DNA from: Pomphorhynchus laevis
Lineage: Eukaryota > Acanthocephala > Palaeacanthocephala > Echinorhynchida > Pomphorhynchidae
Direction: 5' to 3'
Length of the DNA: 64,000 bases
NCBI GenBank assembly: GCA_012934845.2
Contig: WNNJ02002701.1
Coordinates: forward strand, 61,741-125,740
Of the stretch, positions 46,657 through 58,817 are shown piece by piece. The notes below the pieces were generated by a model. That model made no database searches. It worked only from the letters and a program-made list of their open reading frames with translations, and was not told where the DNA came from. Each line of letters starts with the position of its first letter. Within the stretch, counting starts at the first letter, position 1. Made by a program: the position numbers and the translations under genes.

Positions 46657-47213
46657 GGAATTGATATGCTTATGCATTTCTGGATTTGCAGTAGTTGACT
46701 TTTTATTTATTTTTGCTGTATATTTTCATTGTGTGCTTCCTCAATTTTGGATTTTGATAGTTTTTATTTTTCTTCTCCGCATTTTTTATTGGTTTTTTTA
46801 TCGATTCATTTTTGCTAAACCTTTTGAAACGACTGCATATAAATCGATTTAGGTCTTCTATTTATCATGTTTTCACAATTTACCTTGTGGGTTTAATCTC
46901 GTTTGATAAGTAAATACCCTGTTCGTATTATAGTATATGTATTTTTGGTTATTTTCTGTTTTTTTTTGATTTCTGAGATAAATGATATTAGCTAAGAATT
47001 TTATGATAATCTGGTTATTTTTGCTAAACACTCTCCTATCTCAAACTTAAATTCGATCTTTGTAGTGAAATTTAAATTCCGGTTTTTAAAAATGATCAAA
47101 TCTTAAGAAATACTCTGTATTTGTTCAAGGCTTGTATTTGTTTATTTTTGTTTTGCATTCTTCTATTGCTGATTTTCAATCTCGAATGTCTAAGCATATC
47201 AATTAATCATCAG
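46657..47213 (+). other. Probable intron of the nucleolin-like gene
   Basis: AT-rich, with stops in all frames, ending AATTAATCATCAG. Parts are conserved in the duplicate at 40420-40675. The acceptor has a poor pyrimidine tract, so the exact splice site is uncertain. Confidence 0.45.
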
Positions 47214-49210
47214 ATGAGGAAGTGAGTATGCAACAGGCTGTGAAAACAAACGGCATCAGTAAGCCTCAAGGTAAAAAGAGGAAAAGTGAGGATACATCCA
47301 TTGGCCAGGTTGACGAATCCGATGACGACGAGAATGAAGATCAAGACGACGATGACAGTGACCTTGCATCAGATGACTCTGATGCAGAAAAGGAAGATGG
47401 CAGCGAAGAAGATAGTAACGAGGACGATGATTCATCAATTGAGGAACAATGCAGTAAACAGGTTCCTCAATCGCTAAATAATAGCATGTCGAAAATGAAA
47501 GGTAGCAAGGCTGCTTGCATTACAAATAAGAAATCACCTGAAGCTACTGTTGATACTAACACGTCCACACTCCGAAAGAAAGGTAAGAAAGTTACGGTCG
47601 AAGCAGTTGAGCCGACAAGTAAGAAACCACTTGAGGACGAGGATGAAGACGAAGATGACGATGATGAAGATGTATCGGACGAAGACGATGATCTTAGTAG
47701 CGATGAAGATGAAAGTGAAGGTGAAAGCGAAGCAGATGACGGTGCTGATGAGAGCGACGAAGAAGATCAAACACCTGTAGTAAAGCAAAAGTTGACTGCT
47801 AAAACAGAACAATCTAAACCTCCTAAATCAATTCTCAAAAAAGGAAAATCAAGCGAGTCCTCTTCGAGTACGACTTTGCAGTCGAATAAGAAGGCCGACA
47901 AAGCAGCAAGTACTCTTAATAAAATTAGCAAAACAAAAGAGAATGCATCCGATAACAAAAAGAGGAGTCTCAGTGAGTCCAACACCGATAATGATAATAA
48001 CGAAACAAGTAAGAATGACAAGAAGAAATCTAAGATCAAATATGGAGATGATAACTTGCCTGCTGACGAGAAGCTTTTTCTGAAGAAAGTCGATGCTAAG
48101 GATCCAAAGAATACTGATCTATTCCCAAATGCCGTTGTAGTCCGTTATCTACCGATCACCTATACCGAAAAGCAATTTCGTGAATTTGCTCCCGATGCCG
48201 ATTTGTTTGGTTATTTAGGCTTCAAGAAAAATATGGTTTCTGTAATTATTAACTTTTCGAGTAACAGTGCAGCAAATGCTTTTATACAACGAATCGACAA
48301 AAAGCAAATTGTTCCCAATACTGACGAAATAGTACACGCAGTAAAGTTCTTCTGTCAAACCGTTCCAAAAGTGCACCAAAATATAGATCCTTTGCGAATA
48401 TTTGTTGGTAATATTGCTGTAGAGTCCAGTAAAGCATCGCTTGATTCTATTTTCCCTGAAAATAAATCAGTAACACTTATCCGTAAAGCTAAAGGACCCG
48501 GATACAATCTTGCATTTGCTTTTATCGAATTCAATGATCCCGAGCCCGTAAAGAAGTATATAGCGATGAGTCAAAAAATAAGCCTGGACGGAAAAGTACT
48601 TAATATTCGTGCTGCTTTTCATCGTGATGCTCAAGTAACGCCACAGCAACAGTGTAATGACACCGAATTAGATCTTAAAGCGCTTTACGTCAATAACTTA
48701 CCATCGGATGTTACTTCTGAACAGTTAAATAATCTGTTTTCTACCGCTCAAAAGGTTGTCTTGTCCGCATCCAACATCAATAAGAAGTGGCCAGCTAAGT
48801 CGCGATTTGCTTTTATTTACTTTAACAGCGCCGAAGATTGCGCAGAGTCATTGAAAGCAAATGTGTTGGCTACTCTTGGTAATAGACAACTCGGTGTTTC
48901 GTTTAAAACTACAAAGGGGTCAAATTCTATGAAGGATATAGACAGCACTTCAATTACCGTCAATAGTCCTCAAGATACAAATGTTGCTAAAAAGCGGAAA
49001 CTAGCAGTTGAAGAGGCCAGCCCAGCAAAAAAGCATACGAAAAAGATGGTAGAGAAAAAAATAGAAAAGGCTGAAGAAATTGAAGACAATTACGAAGATG
49101 ATGGGGAAAGCGAAGATGATGACGACTTGAGTGGCGATGATGACGAGGAAAATGACAGCGAAGATGAAGACGAAGACAGTGCAGAGGACGACGACAGTGA
49201 TGATCAATGA
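47214..49210 (+). CDS. Nucleolin-like protein, acidic tracts and three RRMs
   Basis: Open for about 660 codons to TGA at 49208. From the first ATG in frame (47228), it has KKRKSED basic patches, then two long Asp/Glu/Ser tracts (about 47312-47445 and 47635-47765). RRM1 begins at NAVVVRYLPI (about 48127). RRM2 has RNP2 RIFVGNI and RNP1 LAFAFIEF (about 48395-48620). RRM3 has RNP2 ALYVNNL and RNP1 SRFAFIYF (about 48677-48905). A bipartite-type signal (AKKRKLAVEEASPAKKHTKK) precedes an acidic C-terminus of about 60 residues. This makes an RNA-binding nucleolar protein, likely acting in pre-rRNA synthesis and processing like nucleolin. In phase 1 the exon can start at 47214 (..DEEVSMQQ). Relation to nucleolin rather than another acidic RRM protein is inferred from layout. 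Confidence 0.82.
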
Positions 49211-49817
49211 TTGTGTTTCTTATATGACCTCATTAGATCATGAACAGATGCATATTTTGTGTCTATTATGAACCTCTTTGTTTTATGTGTGCATATATAT
49301 TGGAAAAAGCCCGCTTTTAATTTACTCTATGTTTTATTTGTTAATAGGACTAAAGGTTTAAAGATACGCTACTTCTGTGTACTTTAATTTTAAAGTTAAA
49401 ATGATGATGCAAGCGTTAATTGTTTCACATTATATAAAATGTGATTATTTTATAATATTCTTAATAATATTCTTTTTTATTGAAAAGTCTATTGAAATGT
49501 TAAAATTTAACATAAGATAAGAACAATTTTATATAATAACAATGGTTTGATATATAATATTATAATATATCATTTAGTTTATGGCAAACGGTATCGTAAA
49601 ATTTGTTAAAAAACGAAGAGAACTTAGTAACATTTTTGAACGCTGCACTAAATGGAACCACCGAACATCAATAAGTAAAATATTTAAAACAAACCTAGCA
49701 CGTAAATATGAACAGTATGCCATTAAAATCATTTACTCTTTCAATTTATCCATTTTCGCTATATTTTAATATAATTATTATTCATAAAAATTATAATTAA
49801 TTATAAATTTTTTATAT
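49211..49817. other. 3' flank of the nucleolin-like gene, AT-rich
   Basis: Probable 3' UTR then intergenic DNA. An ORF at 49581-49769 (MANGIVKFVKKRRELSNIFE) has no recognised motif. Confidence 0.45.
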
Positions 49818-50628
49818 TCACAATTTATTTATATTTATAATTTATATTATATATATTTTAATCTTAATATTATATATATTGTATAATATATCATATATTA
49901 TATATATTGTATTATATGTATGTATTTTATATATACATATTTAAATATGTTCAAATCTTGATTGGCAAAGCAAATCTTGATTGTAAATTTACGCTGGTCT
50001 ATACATACGCTGGTTTGAATTTCGACCATACCGAAACATGAATTTCGATACAGTCCATTTACGCTGAAAAGCGTTAAATAGACCATACCGAAATTCATAC
50101 TTTGTTTAGGACAATAAAATATTATTAAAGGACAAAAGAATGCACAAGCGTTGATAAGCAATTGTAAGCAACTTTTCCAGAATTACATGTTCCAACCGGA
50201 TTTTATTATCGATTCTTAGTATTATCTAACAGGAAAGTAAAAATTTATCGATAATTATTTGACTTTAACTGTAAATCCTATCAATTTTTAACAACTATCA
50301 CATGCTTAAGATAAAACAGAACTGCAAATTTTATAAGCAAAATAAAATATTTAGCATGGTTGTATGTTCATATTGATTTAACTTGGAACTTGGTAACTTC
50401 ATGATTTTGGTAAACTAACCTGTAATCTTTATCGGGAATAAGAAATACAAGAAAAAACAACATAATATTCTCTAACTTTATAAACTATTTGTCTCTATGT
50501 ATTTTATTAAATTCAAAAAATGAGTTTTAAACGCGATAACCAATTAAAATAACAATATGTCTAGATATCTAGAAAATGTGTAATAATTTTTTAGCAAATC
50601 AGATAAGTTAACTGAGTCTGCGTGTATT
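49818..50628 (+). repeat. ~800-bp repeat, left copy of an inverted pair
   Basis: The reverse complement is found at 63143-63950, mostly identical with only scattered differences and small indels; the 250 bp around 50100-50350 look identical. Inside are short self-complementary blocks (GAATTTCGACCATACCGAAA, TACGCTGGTCTATACATACG). No coding potential. The inner end is CTGAGTCTGCGTGTATT. Too similar to be old. Type of element unknown. Confidence 0.85.
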
Positions 50629-51065
50629 GTAATATAAATTCAAATATATATTATTATAAAGGTTTTATTTAATTTAGATCTATATAAAGTAAGAATTGAT
50701 TTTTGTGAATTAATTTTTAATTATAAATGATGCATTTAAAATTAAGATAGAAGGTCATCAACAAGAACTGCTACGTTTGTGGATTCCGACCGTATGGCTC
50801 GAACCAACAGCAGTGAAGGCAAATGCATGCTAATAATGAATTTCATCCAATTTAATTTGATCTAAATCTTATTTTAATACAAATTTTTATACATATTAAC
50901 TCCTGGGTCCCATTTCGGTACTCCTGGGTGCCGAAGTAAAAAATCGATCTTATGTCCCATAAGCCTGCTGCCCATTTATCTATAAAATTCCCTCATTTCC
51001 ATCTACAAAAAAGCGGTTGTCCGTAGAATCCGCGACCATTTAAGTAAGCGTAACTTAATCCACCT
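50629..51065. other. Spacer with a possible short interspersed repeat (50745-50882)
   Basis: The segment AGGTCATCAACAAGAACTGC ... TCTTATTTTAATACAAA resembles 52823-52965 (AGGTCATCAGGAGGAACTGC ... TCTTATTCTAATACAAA) at both ends, so a small dispersed repeat of about 140 bp is likely. No tRNA-derived boxes were found in it. Confidence 0.4.
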
Positions 51066-51965
51066 ATTTTTTCCAGGCATGTCAATGGGCGCTCGGTAAA
51101 TTCAGCAATTGGTGAAGTGCATCAGTTCTGTCAGGATAATAGTCATCAACTTGCTGTGTCGGTTTTTCTTGACTTTTCTGCTGCATTTGACCTCATCTCC
51201 ATTCCCTTCGTTATCTCCTCTCAGGTCCCTCGGACTGCCTGCGAGAATTGTTAACAGGGTGAAGATATTGCTGTACACCAAGCGGCTCTATTATGAAGAC
51301 GTCACTGATGCATGTCAGTTTAGCATCTAGTGATCAGCATCGTGATCAACATCTACGTGATATACGCTGATGATACCACAGCCTTGTTTTCTGGACGCAG
51401 TTGCAAAGATACAGTCTCGGACTTCACCGTTTCTTTTTAAAATTAAAAGATCTATTACACCGATCAAATCTAATGTTAAAAACCAATAAATCTCAGTTGG
51501 TCGTCTTTCATGGCGCCCCTGCTACCAAAAATAAACTTAAGAGACGCACTCTCTGCACGTTCCTCCCTTTTGCAGACTCAACCACTCACCATCTTTACAA
51601 CTTGAGTAAAATATCTGGGACGTATCGTTACGGTAAGCTGGTCGGGGAGAACTGACCTGCATAGACTTAAACGTATCCTGAAGAGAGCTAGGTGGGCTCT
51701 TATACTGGCCCACCATCTGTCATTGAATGGGAAAACCTAAGTACGCCTTTGGGGTACTTGGGTTATCTCGGGATTAGTCTTCTTCTCTAGCTGACGTCCC
51801 CCAGAGCAAGTTCTTCATCACGAGTTTACCGACATTAGTCCACCTCGATTGGACTCTTGAGGTTGAGAGACCCCGAATGGTTCAGTCGGCAGGTGGCGCG
51901 TTGTTAGGCCGGAGGCTCAGATCCCAATGATTCTATGACCGTAAGGCTTGAAGAATTAGTAGAAG
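51066..51965 (+). mobile_element. LINE fragment (RT palm to 3' region), separate family
   Basis: Frames include QLAVSVFLDFSAAFDLIS (palm motif A, about 51150), VIYADDTTALFSGRSCKD (YADD box, about 51358), LKTNKSQLVVFHGA (about 51475), then a KYLGR..VG-like segment and DLHRLKRILKRARWALILAH (about 51652). The 3' part (51650-51960) recurs twice more at 55650-56200. Frameshifts between the segments make it non-functional. The wording differs from the L2-type copies; clade not assigned. Confidence 0.65.
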
Positions 51966-52189
51966 ATTTAAGTAAAGTAAAGTTCTAATAATAACAAAGA
52001 AAAGAAATGTGTTTCTAACTTGCTATGCTTATCTAGACAGTTAGTGGTTGCTTTGTTAACAAAATCTATTTATTTAAGAAATAAAACAACATATTTTCAG
52101 CAGCGGTTAAAATAATATTTGATTGAGTTTGTTTGAATTAATTAATCAATAGGTGACGAAATAATTCTTAATTAATCAATAGCGTTTCA

Positions 52190-52300
52190 AATTTGCAATG
52201 GATTTGTGCATTGGTCATAACTGAAGAAGGCTTATTTAAAAGCCGAAACGTTTTTGAATAATTTCTAACCTTCTTTGGCATTTGTCGTTACTAAAAAGTA
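52190..52300 (+). mobile_element. PLE-type terminus with hammerhead-like motif
   Basis: CTGAAGA, one extra A, then GGCTT, a loop, AAGCC and GAAACG (52221-52250). Stem II and GAAAC are the same as in the retrozyme ribozymes at 43611 and 43960, but the core has A at position 7 and an additional nucleotide before stem II. Probably the end of a Penelope-like element. Confidence 0.55.
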
Positions 52301-52599
52301 AAAAGAGGAAACGGAAAACTGGGTATTGGAAACTCACAGTTCGTTAAGAATCGAATCCCTAGACCGGTTGCTTATTGATCTTCATTATTAGGGTCCATTT
52401 CAGTAGGATATATTGAAATGGACCAGAAGTCTAATAATATCATTAAAATTTCGAAAAATGCAAATCGATGAACTATCATTGTGACTATTGTCCCGTCGTC
52501 GAGAATTTGTTAGGAAACTTCTTTTTAATGAATTATCAAATTTGCTAACACGCTATTCTGTGTCAAGGGTAAACCGAAAAGCACAGACAATATAAACTT

Positions 52600-54140
52600 G
52601 AATAAATCAAATCAGCTAACTTAGTCTACGTATTTAATAAAATTATAAAATAAACAAAACATAATTATGCTAAATAAAAATTTAATAATTAGATAATAAA
52701 TAATTGTTATAAGATTTTTTTATAATTTAAATCAAGTTAAAATAAAAAATTGAAATTCAAAATAAACGTCATTTTTATGAATTGACTAATAACAGAGGTT
52801 GTATCAGAATAAGGATTAGAGGTCATCAGGAGGAACTGCTATGTTATCAGGTTTCGGCCCCTAACTCCTCTACCCAACAAAGCAGCGGGGGCAAAATACG
52901 TGTTAAGGACGAATATCCTCTGATAAAACTATCTAGTATCTTATTCTAATACAAAGTATATTATTTATTATCCATTCGTAAAAATTTGCCACTTAAAAGT
53001 TTAATATATTTTTAATCTAGTTTAAAATATGTATCTATTAAATTTTTTAAATGATTTTGAAGAAAGCCAATATCATTGCATATTGTTGCAATTCTTAAAA
53101 TTTCATTATTTAATGTATTATATTTTATATTATATGGTATGCATGAATGTTCATGCAAAAATATGTTTCTTGTAAATTTAAATATGTCATATTTACGATA
53201 TAAATTAATAGTAGTTTTAGTTGATGTTAATTTAATGTTCATATCTAGATATACACATTCTTTATCATTAATATTGGTTTTGTTAAGAACAAGGCTTTCT
53301 GGATAGATTTGTTCACTAATTGAATAAAAATTATTAGAATTGAATATACATATATCATCAATGTATCGAAACATATATTTCATATATTTACATAGTTTAG
53401 ATTTAGTTTTTACACAGTTATGAACAAATTCATATTCTATAAAGCTTAAAAATAAGTCAGCAGTAATTGGGCTAATATTACCACCCATTGAAACACCTTT
53501 TACTTGTCTAAATATAGATGTCCCTACTATCAAATAATTTTGATTTATCAAAATATTTAAGGATTCCTTTAAAATCAATTTTATCCATATATTTATATTT
53601 ACTTGATGGTTTAATTTTTGTTAGATAGGCGTTATAACTTTTTCCGAATATAAGATTAATTAATTTTACTAACGCTTCTTTAATATCTACTAAATGTAGA
53701 TTTGTATAAAGCGTACTAAAATCGTATGTATTTATATTTTGAAAATTTACTCCTTTTGTCTGTTCTAAAAATTCTTTTGCAGAATTAATACTGAAATAGT
53801 GTTTTATACCAGTATTAATTTCGATTACCTTGCAATATTTTTAAAATTGTGCTTTAATTACTTTTAGTATTTTATTCATATAGACAGAAAGTGGGTTTAA
53901 TGTACATTTAAAAGCACTACATATGAACCTAGGTTTTATTGGATTTTTATGTAATTTTGGATTCCAATATAATATAGGTATAGTTTTATTATCTAATTCA
54001 ACCTTTATACCCTTTTTATCCATTATAGAACAGTGACTTGTAATAATTGTTTCTAAACTCAACTCACTACGTTCATATGTTGGATTTAACATATAAACTA
54101 ATGATTTAACATTTAATTCTAATTTTATTTTTAACATTTA
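52600..54140 (-). mobile_element. Penelope-like element, reverse transcriptase fragment (minus strand)
   Basis: From 54140 downward: PILYWNPKLHKNPIKPRFIC, NTGIKHYFSINSAKEF, NTYDFSTLYTNL (RT motif A region), then the frame at 53578-53012 with GVSMGGNISPITADLFLSFI, MFRYIDDICIFNSN (catalytic YIDD), LVLNKTNINDKECVYLDMNI and FLHEHSCIPYNIKYNTLNNE. This order and the KLHKNP / DFSTLYTN / YIDD motifs are those of PLE reverse transcriptases. The GIY-YIG part is missing at the 3' side. Related scraps lie at 62040-63142. Broken, but one of the better preserved PLEs here. Confidence 0.85.
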
Positions 54141-54179
54141 ACATTTAATTCTAATGATTTAACATTTAAATCATTAGAA

Positions 54180-55500
54180 TTAACTTCTTTCATTAGTATA
54201 TCATAATAAAGCTTTTTGCATATGAAGACAAAGTTATTACCAGCTTCATCAATAGCAAGAAGGATATATACAATTGTTTATTGAGACTTATAGCCAGATT
54301 GATTTCAATACACTCTCCTAATTGCTGCAAATATTAATTCATCGATTAAAACATTTCAATATTGTAAGTCTGTTAAAAAACTAATCGCACCAAACCCTAA
54401 TCCTGGATATATATACTTGCTAACTAAGGTACACAAAGGAAGAATTCATTGTAGAGCTCGGTCAATAGTTCGACATTACAAGCACTGATGACTTTAACAG
54501 GCGGTCTGAATAAATAAAGAATACTATTAATCCTCAATCAATTATATGTACCTTGGACGTGGAGTCTTTGCACGCAGACATTCAAACAGATAATGATATT
54601 CAAGTACTGACTAGATGGAATAATGAACAGAATTTCGTTGATCGGGTGTTTAATCTGTTAGGAGTAGTGTTACAATCAAGCATTTTTGAATCGAACGATA
54701 AGTTATTCAAATAACATATTGGTACTGCAATGGGCAGTCTCGGAGCTCTTACAAATGCCCGAATTATGTAGTTTATGTTAATAGCATTTTCATTGCCGCA
54801 CATGAATTAAAACCTTCGCTTTGGCTAAGTTACGGGTACGATATGATCTTAGTATCGAATTATAGCGTCGAATTACTTAAAACATTTCTCAATAAGCTAA
54901 AACTAGCTTTTCGGATGGCATACTAAGATGCACAATAAATTCGAAGGTGTTTGGTCTATGCTTAATGCGAGTCCATCATTCTTACGTGAAACGGGTACTT
55001 ATTAGGAATGAAGTCATAAGAGTCAATATATTAAGAGTCATAATGAAGTCATTTTTCTGAATTTGAAAAATGATATAATAAATGCGTTTAAATCTATTGG
55101 TGACAAATAACCTAAAAGTATCTCATTGCATCGAATTGTATGTGGTAAAGGTAAGAATTTTAGAAATCTGTTGAGTAAGAAACTGAGTATCTTACAACAC
55201 ATAAATTGAACAGTTGCTGGAATGACAAACTATGTTTATGTTGCATAGATATACTACATAAACATCATAATAGGAATCCAATACTAAAGAAGAGGTTAAT
55301 TGTAAAGAGCCTTATCTACATTTGCACGTGCAGTGTTTGCAAAGCCAAATACGTTGGTGAAACGGGTCATCAGCTGAATAAGCACATATGTAAGAGTGGA
55401 TGCTAAGGCAAAACGTGAGACAAGGATGTTGCAGTGGCGCATATGGTTAGAAATTCTGAGCATTCCGTGAGCTGCTTGTTACCGATATTAAATTAAAGAG
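54180..55500 (+). mobile_element. Second Penelope-like element, different subfamily, decayed
   Basis: Forward strand: TLDVESLHADIQTDNDIQVL (motif A region, about 54550), HIGTAMGSLGALTNARIM (about 54718), and further on a GIY-YIG start, KSLIYICTCSVCKAKYVGET, then GHQLNKHIC (about 55305-55400). HSV...LLPILN-like residues of the same domain follow. It faces the minus-strand PLE at 52600-54140. The catalytic YADD/YIDD region is not readable, and breaks are frequent. Confidence 0.75.
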
Positions 55501-55559
55501 TTTTTTAAAAACTAAACGTCTTTCTATATAACCACTAAAAAGTTTCTTAAAAATAAAAC

Positions 55560-56240
55560 ATGCAGAGAAAAAGAATCAAAAATCAGGCAGTCGTAAATAA
55601 ATGTCCTCATGTATCACGCCCTCAGTTCCAGCGGGATCTGAGCCGTCTAGCCAATACAACACTCCGCTATCCGACTAAACCTACCGGGGTCTTTAACCCC
55701 CTCCCGAAGAGTCCAATCAAGGCGGACTATGCTCGGTTATCGCGAGATGAGGAGCTTGAGAAACCTTAGTATTTGCTTTGGGGAACGTCCTCTAGAAAAG
55801 AAGACTAATCATGAGATAGTCATAGTACTCCAAAGTCGCACTTGGGCTTTCCCAATTAATGACAGATGCTGAGCCCGTTTCAGGGCCCATCTAGCTCTCT
55901 TTAGGATACGTTTGAGTCTATCCAGGTCAGTTATCTGGACCTATCATCTGTCATCGGATGGGAAAACCCAAGTACGCCTTTGAGGTACTTGAGTCATCTT
56001 GGGATTAATATTTTTTCTAGAGGACGTCCCCCAGAGCAAATACTAAGGTTTCTAAAGTACCTCATCTCGCGATTACCGACCATAGTGTGTATCGACTGGA
56101 CTCTTAGGGGGTTATAGATTCCGTATGGTTCTATCCGTAGGCGATGCGCTGGTGCAGCCAGGGGGCTCATATTCCGCGGGGCCCAAGGCCGTAAAGTTTT
56201 GAAGAATCTGTAGAAGTGTTGGCGGTGACAGAATGAAGAA
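55560..56240. repeat. Inverted repeat of a LINE 3' region (palindrome, centre near 55931)
   Basis: 55650-55930 (minus) and 55935-56200 (plus) are reverse complements of each other at high identity. Both match the 3' part of the LINE fragment at 51650-51960. Shared blocks: TAGAGGACGTYCCCCARAGCAAATACTAAGGTTTCT and AAGTACGCCTTTGRGGTACTT, each within runs longer than shown here. The region is richer in GC than its surroundings. A fold-back of more than 250 bp per arm. Confidence 0.75.
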
Positions 56241-56710
56241 GGTTTTGTCGGTTTATGTTGTGTTGTATTTATATGTCGGACGGTTGTATTAGTTAAGATA
56301 CAATTAGGATGCACTACGGATGTGCATCCTAATCATTACAATGATTGTCACCTGCATTAACTAAATCTTAATTGTTTGCCAACAATCGCACGCACATATG
56401 GATAGTTACTACTCACAATATGGTTTTAAATGATACATACAAGCAATTTGAAATAACTGAAGAAGGTTGACACCGACAGCGTTTACTTCTATTTTGCCTA
56501 ATAAACTAGTTTTTCTCTCCCCGTTTCGAAGATAATGTATAATATATACAATTTTGAAGGAATTTAGAAAAATTGATTATTTCGCAATAACTTCTAAATT
56601 ATAATATAGATTTGATCACAATCAAATCTTTTTTGAACAATTTCAAATAAGATATTGATGGGTTCTCCATCACTTTTGTGCAAAAGTGGTTATCTAGAAG
56701 TGCCTTTTGC
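56241..56710. other. AT-rich spacer, nothing recognised
   Basis: No coding frame or repeat signal found. Confidence 0.45.
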
Positions 56711-57345
56711 CTGAAAGTCGTGAATCAAAGTTTAGTCTACCGAGGACACCATTTTCTATAAATTCCGTATTTTGTAAGAAATCCTAGACCGATGTTTACT
56801 TACTCAGCACATCCGTGCACTACTATTATATATTGTAAGTATAAATTAAATATATATTGTTATCCAGTAGAACTCGTTAAAAGTTCTTCGAAGTCCGGTC
56901 TACTGGTATATATACCATGCTCTGGGGGTCGTTATTTATGACCCCGCTCTCTGGGGTCGTTATTTATGACCCCACGCTCTGGGGTCATAGATATAAGAGG
57001 TCGTTATTCATATTGTAGACCAATAAAATAAAGCGGCGAAAGTAACTCTTTTTCAAACGTTTCGCTTTAAAAAGGCTTCTTCAATCTAAAAATTTGTATT
57101 TTTTCTCTCAAAACAGTTTTAAATATAGAAAATAGTGTTGCTTGATAGACTGGACTTTAATTCACGACTTTCAGTTACATGTCACATTTAGACGATCACT
57201 TTAACATCGAAATGATAGAATACTCGGTAATACTCATCAATAGAATGAAATAAGAAACCATTTTCTATAAATGCCGCATTTCTTAAAAAAATCCTGGACA
57301 GCTTGTTTACTCAACACATCAGTGCACTACCAATGTACATGCCGT
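56711..57345 (-). mobile_element. Repeat cluster with PLE-type hammerhead-like motif (minus strand)
   Basis: An ~85-bp segment (ACCATTTTCTATAAATTCCG ... CAGTGCACTACC-like) occurs at 56749-56831 and again at 57256-57335. A 27-bp inverted pair (CTGAAAGTCGTGAATCAAAG at 56711 and its complement ending 57175) brackets the middle. On the minus strand at 57083-57056, TTGAAGAAGCC, a loop and AAAGCGAAACG form a degenerate hammerhead-like motif. Probably a terminal region of a non-autonomous or decayed PLE. Confidence 0.5.
56919..57010. repeat. Three tandem hairpin units (GGGGTCGTTATTTATGACCCC)
   Basis: Units at 56919-56945 and 56946-56973 each contain GGGGTC...GACCCC arms around GTTATTTAT. A third, imperfect unit follows to 57010. 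Each unit folds on itself. Confidence 0.8.
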
Positions 57346-58079
57346 ATCCATTAAGGATCCATTACATCACTTATAACCACATATCTTGCTAATTCATTTG
57401 AATTTCAATGATTTACGGTTCAGTAAATCACAATTATTTCTCCCAAGTCGAAAATCAATATTGACAGGTTTTATAAACTGTAAATCCTGTAAACTTACTT
57501 TTATTAACTGATAAAAGTAAGATATAATTATGAGATTTTTATTTTGTGCTTTAATTTTACTATTTTTCAAATTGAAAAAGTTTATTCAAGAACGATACGT
57601 TTTTAAATAATTTACTTATTTAATAAATATATTTTTATAATAAAATATAATTTTAAATAATTTAAAAATATTTTTTTAAGATATTTTACTTATTTAATAA
57701 TTATATAAAAGGAAACTATTTACATCGGTATCCAGGATTACACCCGTAATCTTTTTGCCATTTATATTCAAAAGAATATAAATGTATTTATATAATATAT
57801 TTATGTATTCCTTTATACAAAGGAATATATATAATGCTTTTTATCCCTTTTAGCATAAAAAGCATTTGTTAGAATTTTTTTAGTTTGGAAAATTAACCTT
57901 AATTTTCTATAAATTCTTTAGATTATCTATAAATTATCCTTAATATTATTATCTATAAATTTATTATTATCTATAAATAAAAATTTATTATTATTTATAT
58001 ATAATAATAAATTTTTATCTAATAACAATTTTATATAATAAATATATCATTTTATTACTTTAAAATTTTAGCGTCTTTA
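57346..58079. other. Very AT-rich intergenic DNA
   Basis: No gene. Dense short TATAT/TAATAA runs. Confidence 0.5.
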
Positions 58080-58190
58080 GAAAATGAATATTCTGAAGAT
58101 GCTAGTAGTTTCTAGAGAAATATTAAAATTATTTTTCTTGTCGTTCAACTATACCTGATAGTTCCTGGATATTTAAGAATTTAAAATACA
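58080..58190 (+). repeat. Single PLE-type terminus (same family as the 1207-1411 palindrome arms)
   Basis: Matches the right arm at 1309-1411: TTCTGAAGATGCTAGTAGTT, then TCTTGTCGTTCAACTATACC and TGATAGTTCCTGGA. The GCGAAAT of the arm is AGAGAAAT here, weakening the hairpin. Lies about 600 bp upstream of the ORC4-like gene. Confidence 0.7.
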
Positions 58191-58817
58191 GATCAGGATG
58201 GATATATTTCTAATTTAATTTTTATTAGCTAAAATTAAAATGTCTAATTAAATTTCATTTTAACGCATCATTATTGATAATTTTCATTTCAGTCGCTGCA
58301 ATTTAGTTTTTATTTAGTTAATTGTAATTAATTAATTTTAAGATTAGATTATTATTAATTATAATTATTAGATTAATTATATTATTTGTTTTTTGATTTA
58401 TATTAATGAGTTGACGTAAAGTTTATCAAATAAAAAACTTATTACTTAAAAATAATTTATTTTTATTAGCTAGAAATTATAAAACATTTTTGACTTGCAA
58501 ATTGTAATTAACATACAAAAGAGTTAATTCTATGTAATTGTAGGTCTACCTAGTCATATAGGATTACAAATAATTTTCAAATACGATTCTAATATCAGTC
58601 TTACGATATTTAATCCAACGCAAATTTCCTATATAATTTCGTTGAACGTATCCTTTTTTAATCCAAACAATTAATGCTTATTTTTTTAAGCACGGGATTC
58701 ATAAAAAACTTGATAGATTATAAAATATTCATTTTAGATAATTTATATTTTCAACAAAACTATTAATCCTTTACATGAAATTGATTCGTATTTCAAAGTT
58801 AAGCTAATTATATAAAA

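Noticed and set aside
47205-47235. ATGAGGAA as an 8-nt micro-exon followed by a consensus donor GTGAGT
   Set aside because: Reading straight through keeps a long open frame into the acidic and RRM region, so a donor here is not needed. cDNA would settle it.
51875-51930. tRNA-like A box and B box (TGGTTCAGTCG, GGCTCAGATCC)
   Set aside because: The B box has two mismatches, no cloverleaf forms, and the homologous copy near 56130 keeps neither box, so this is LINE 3' sequence.
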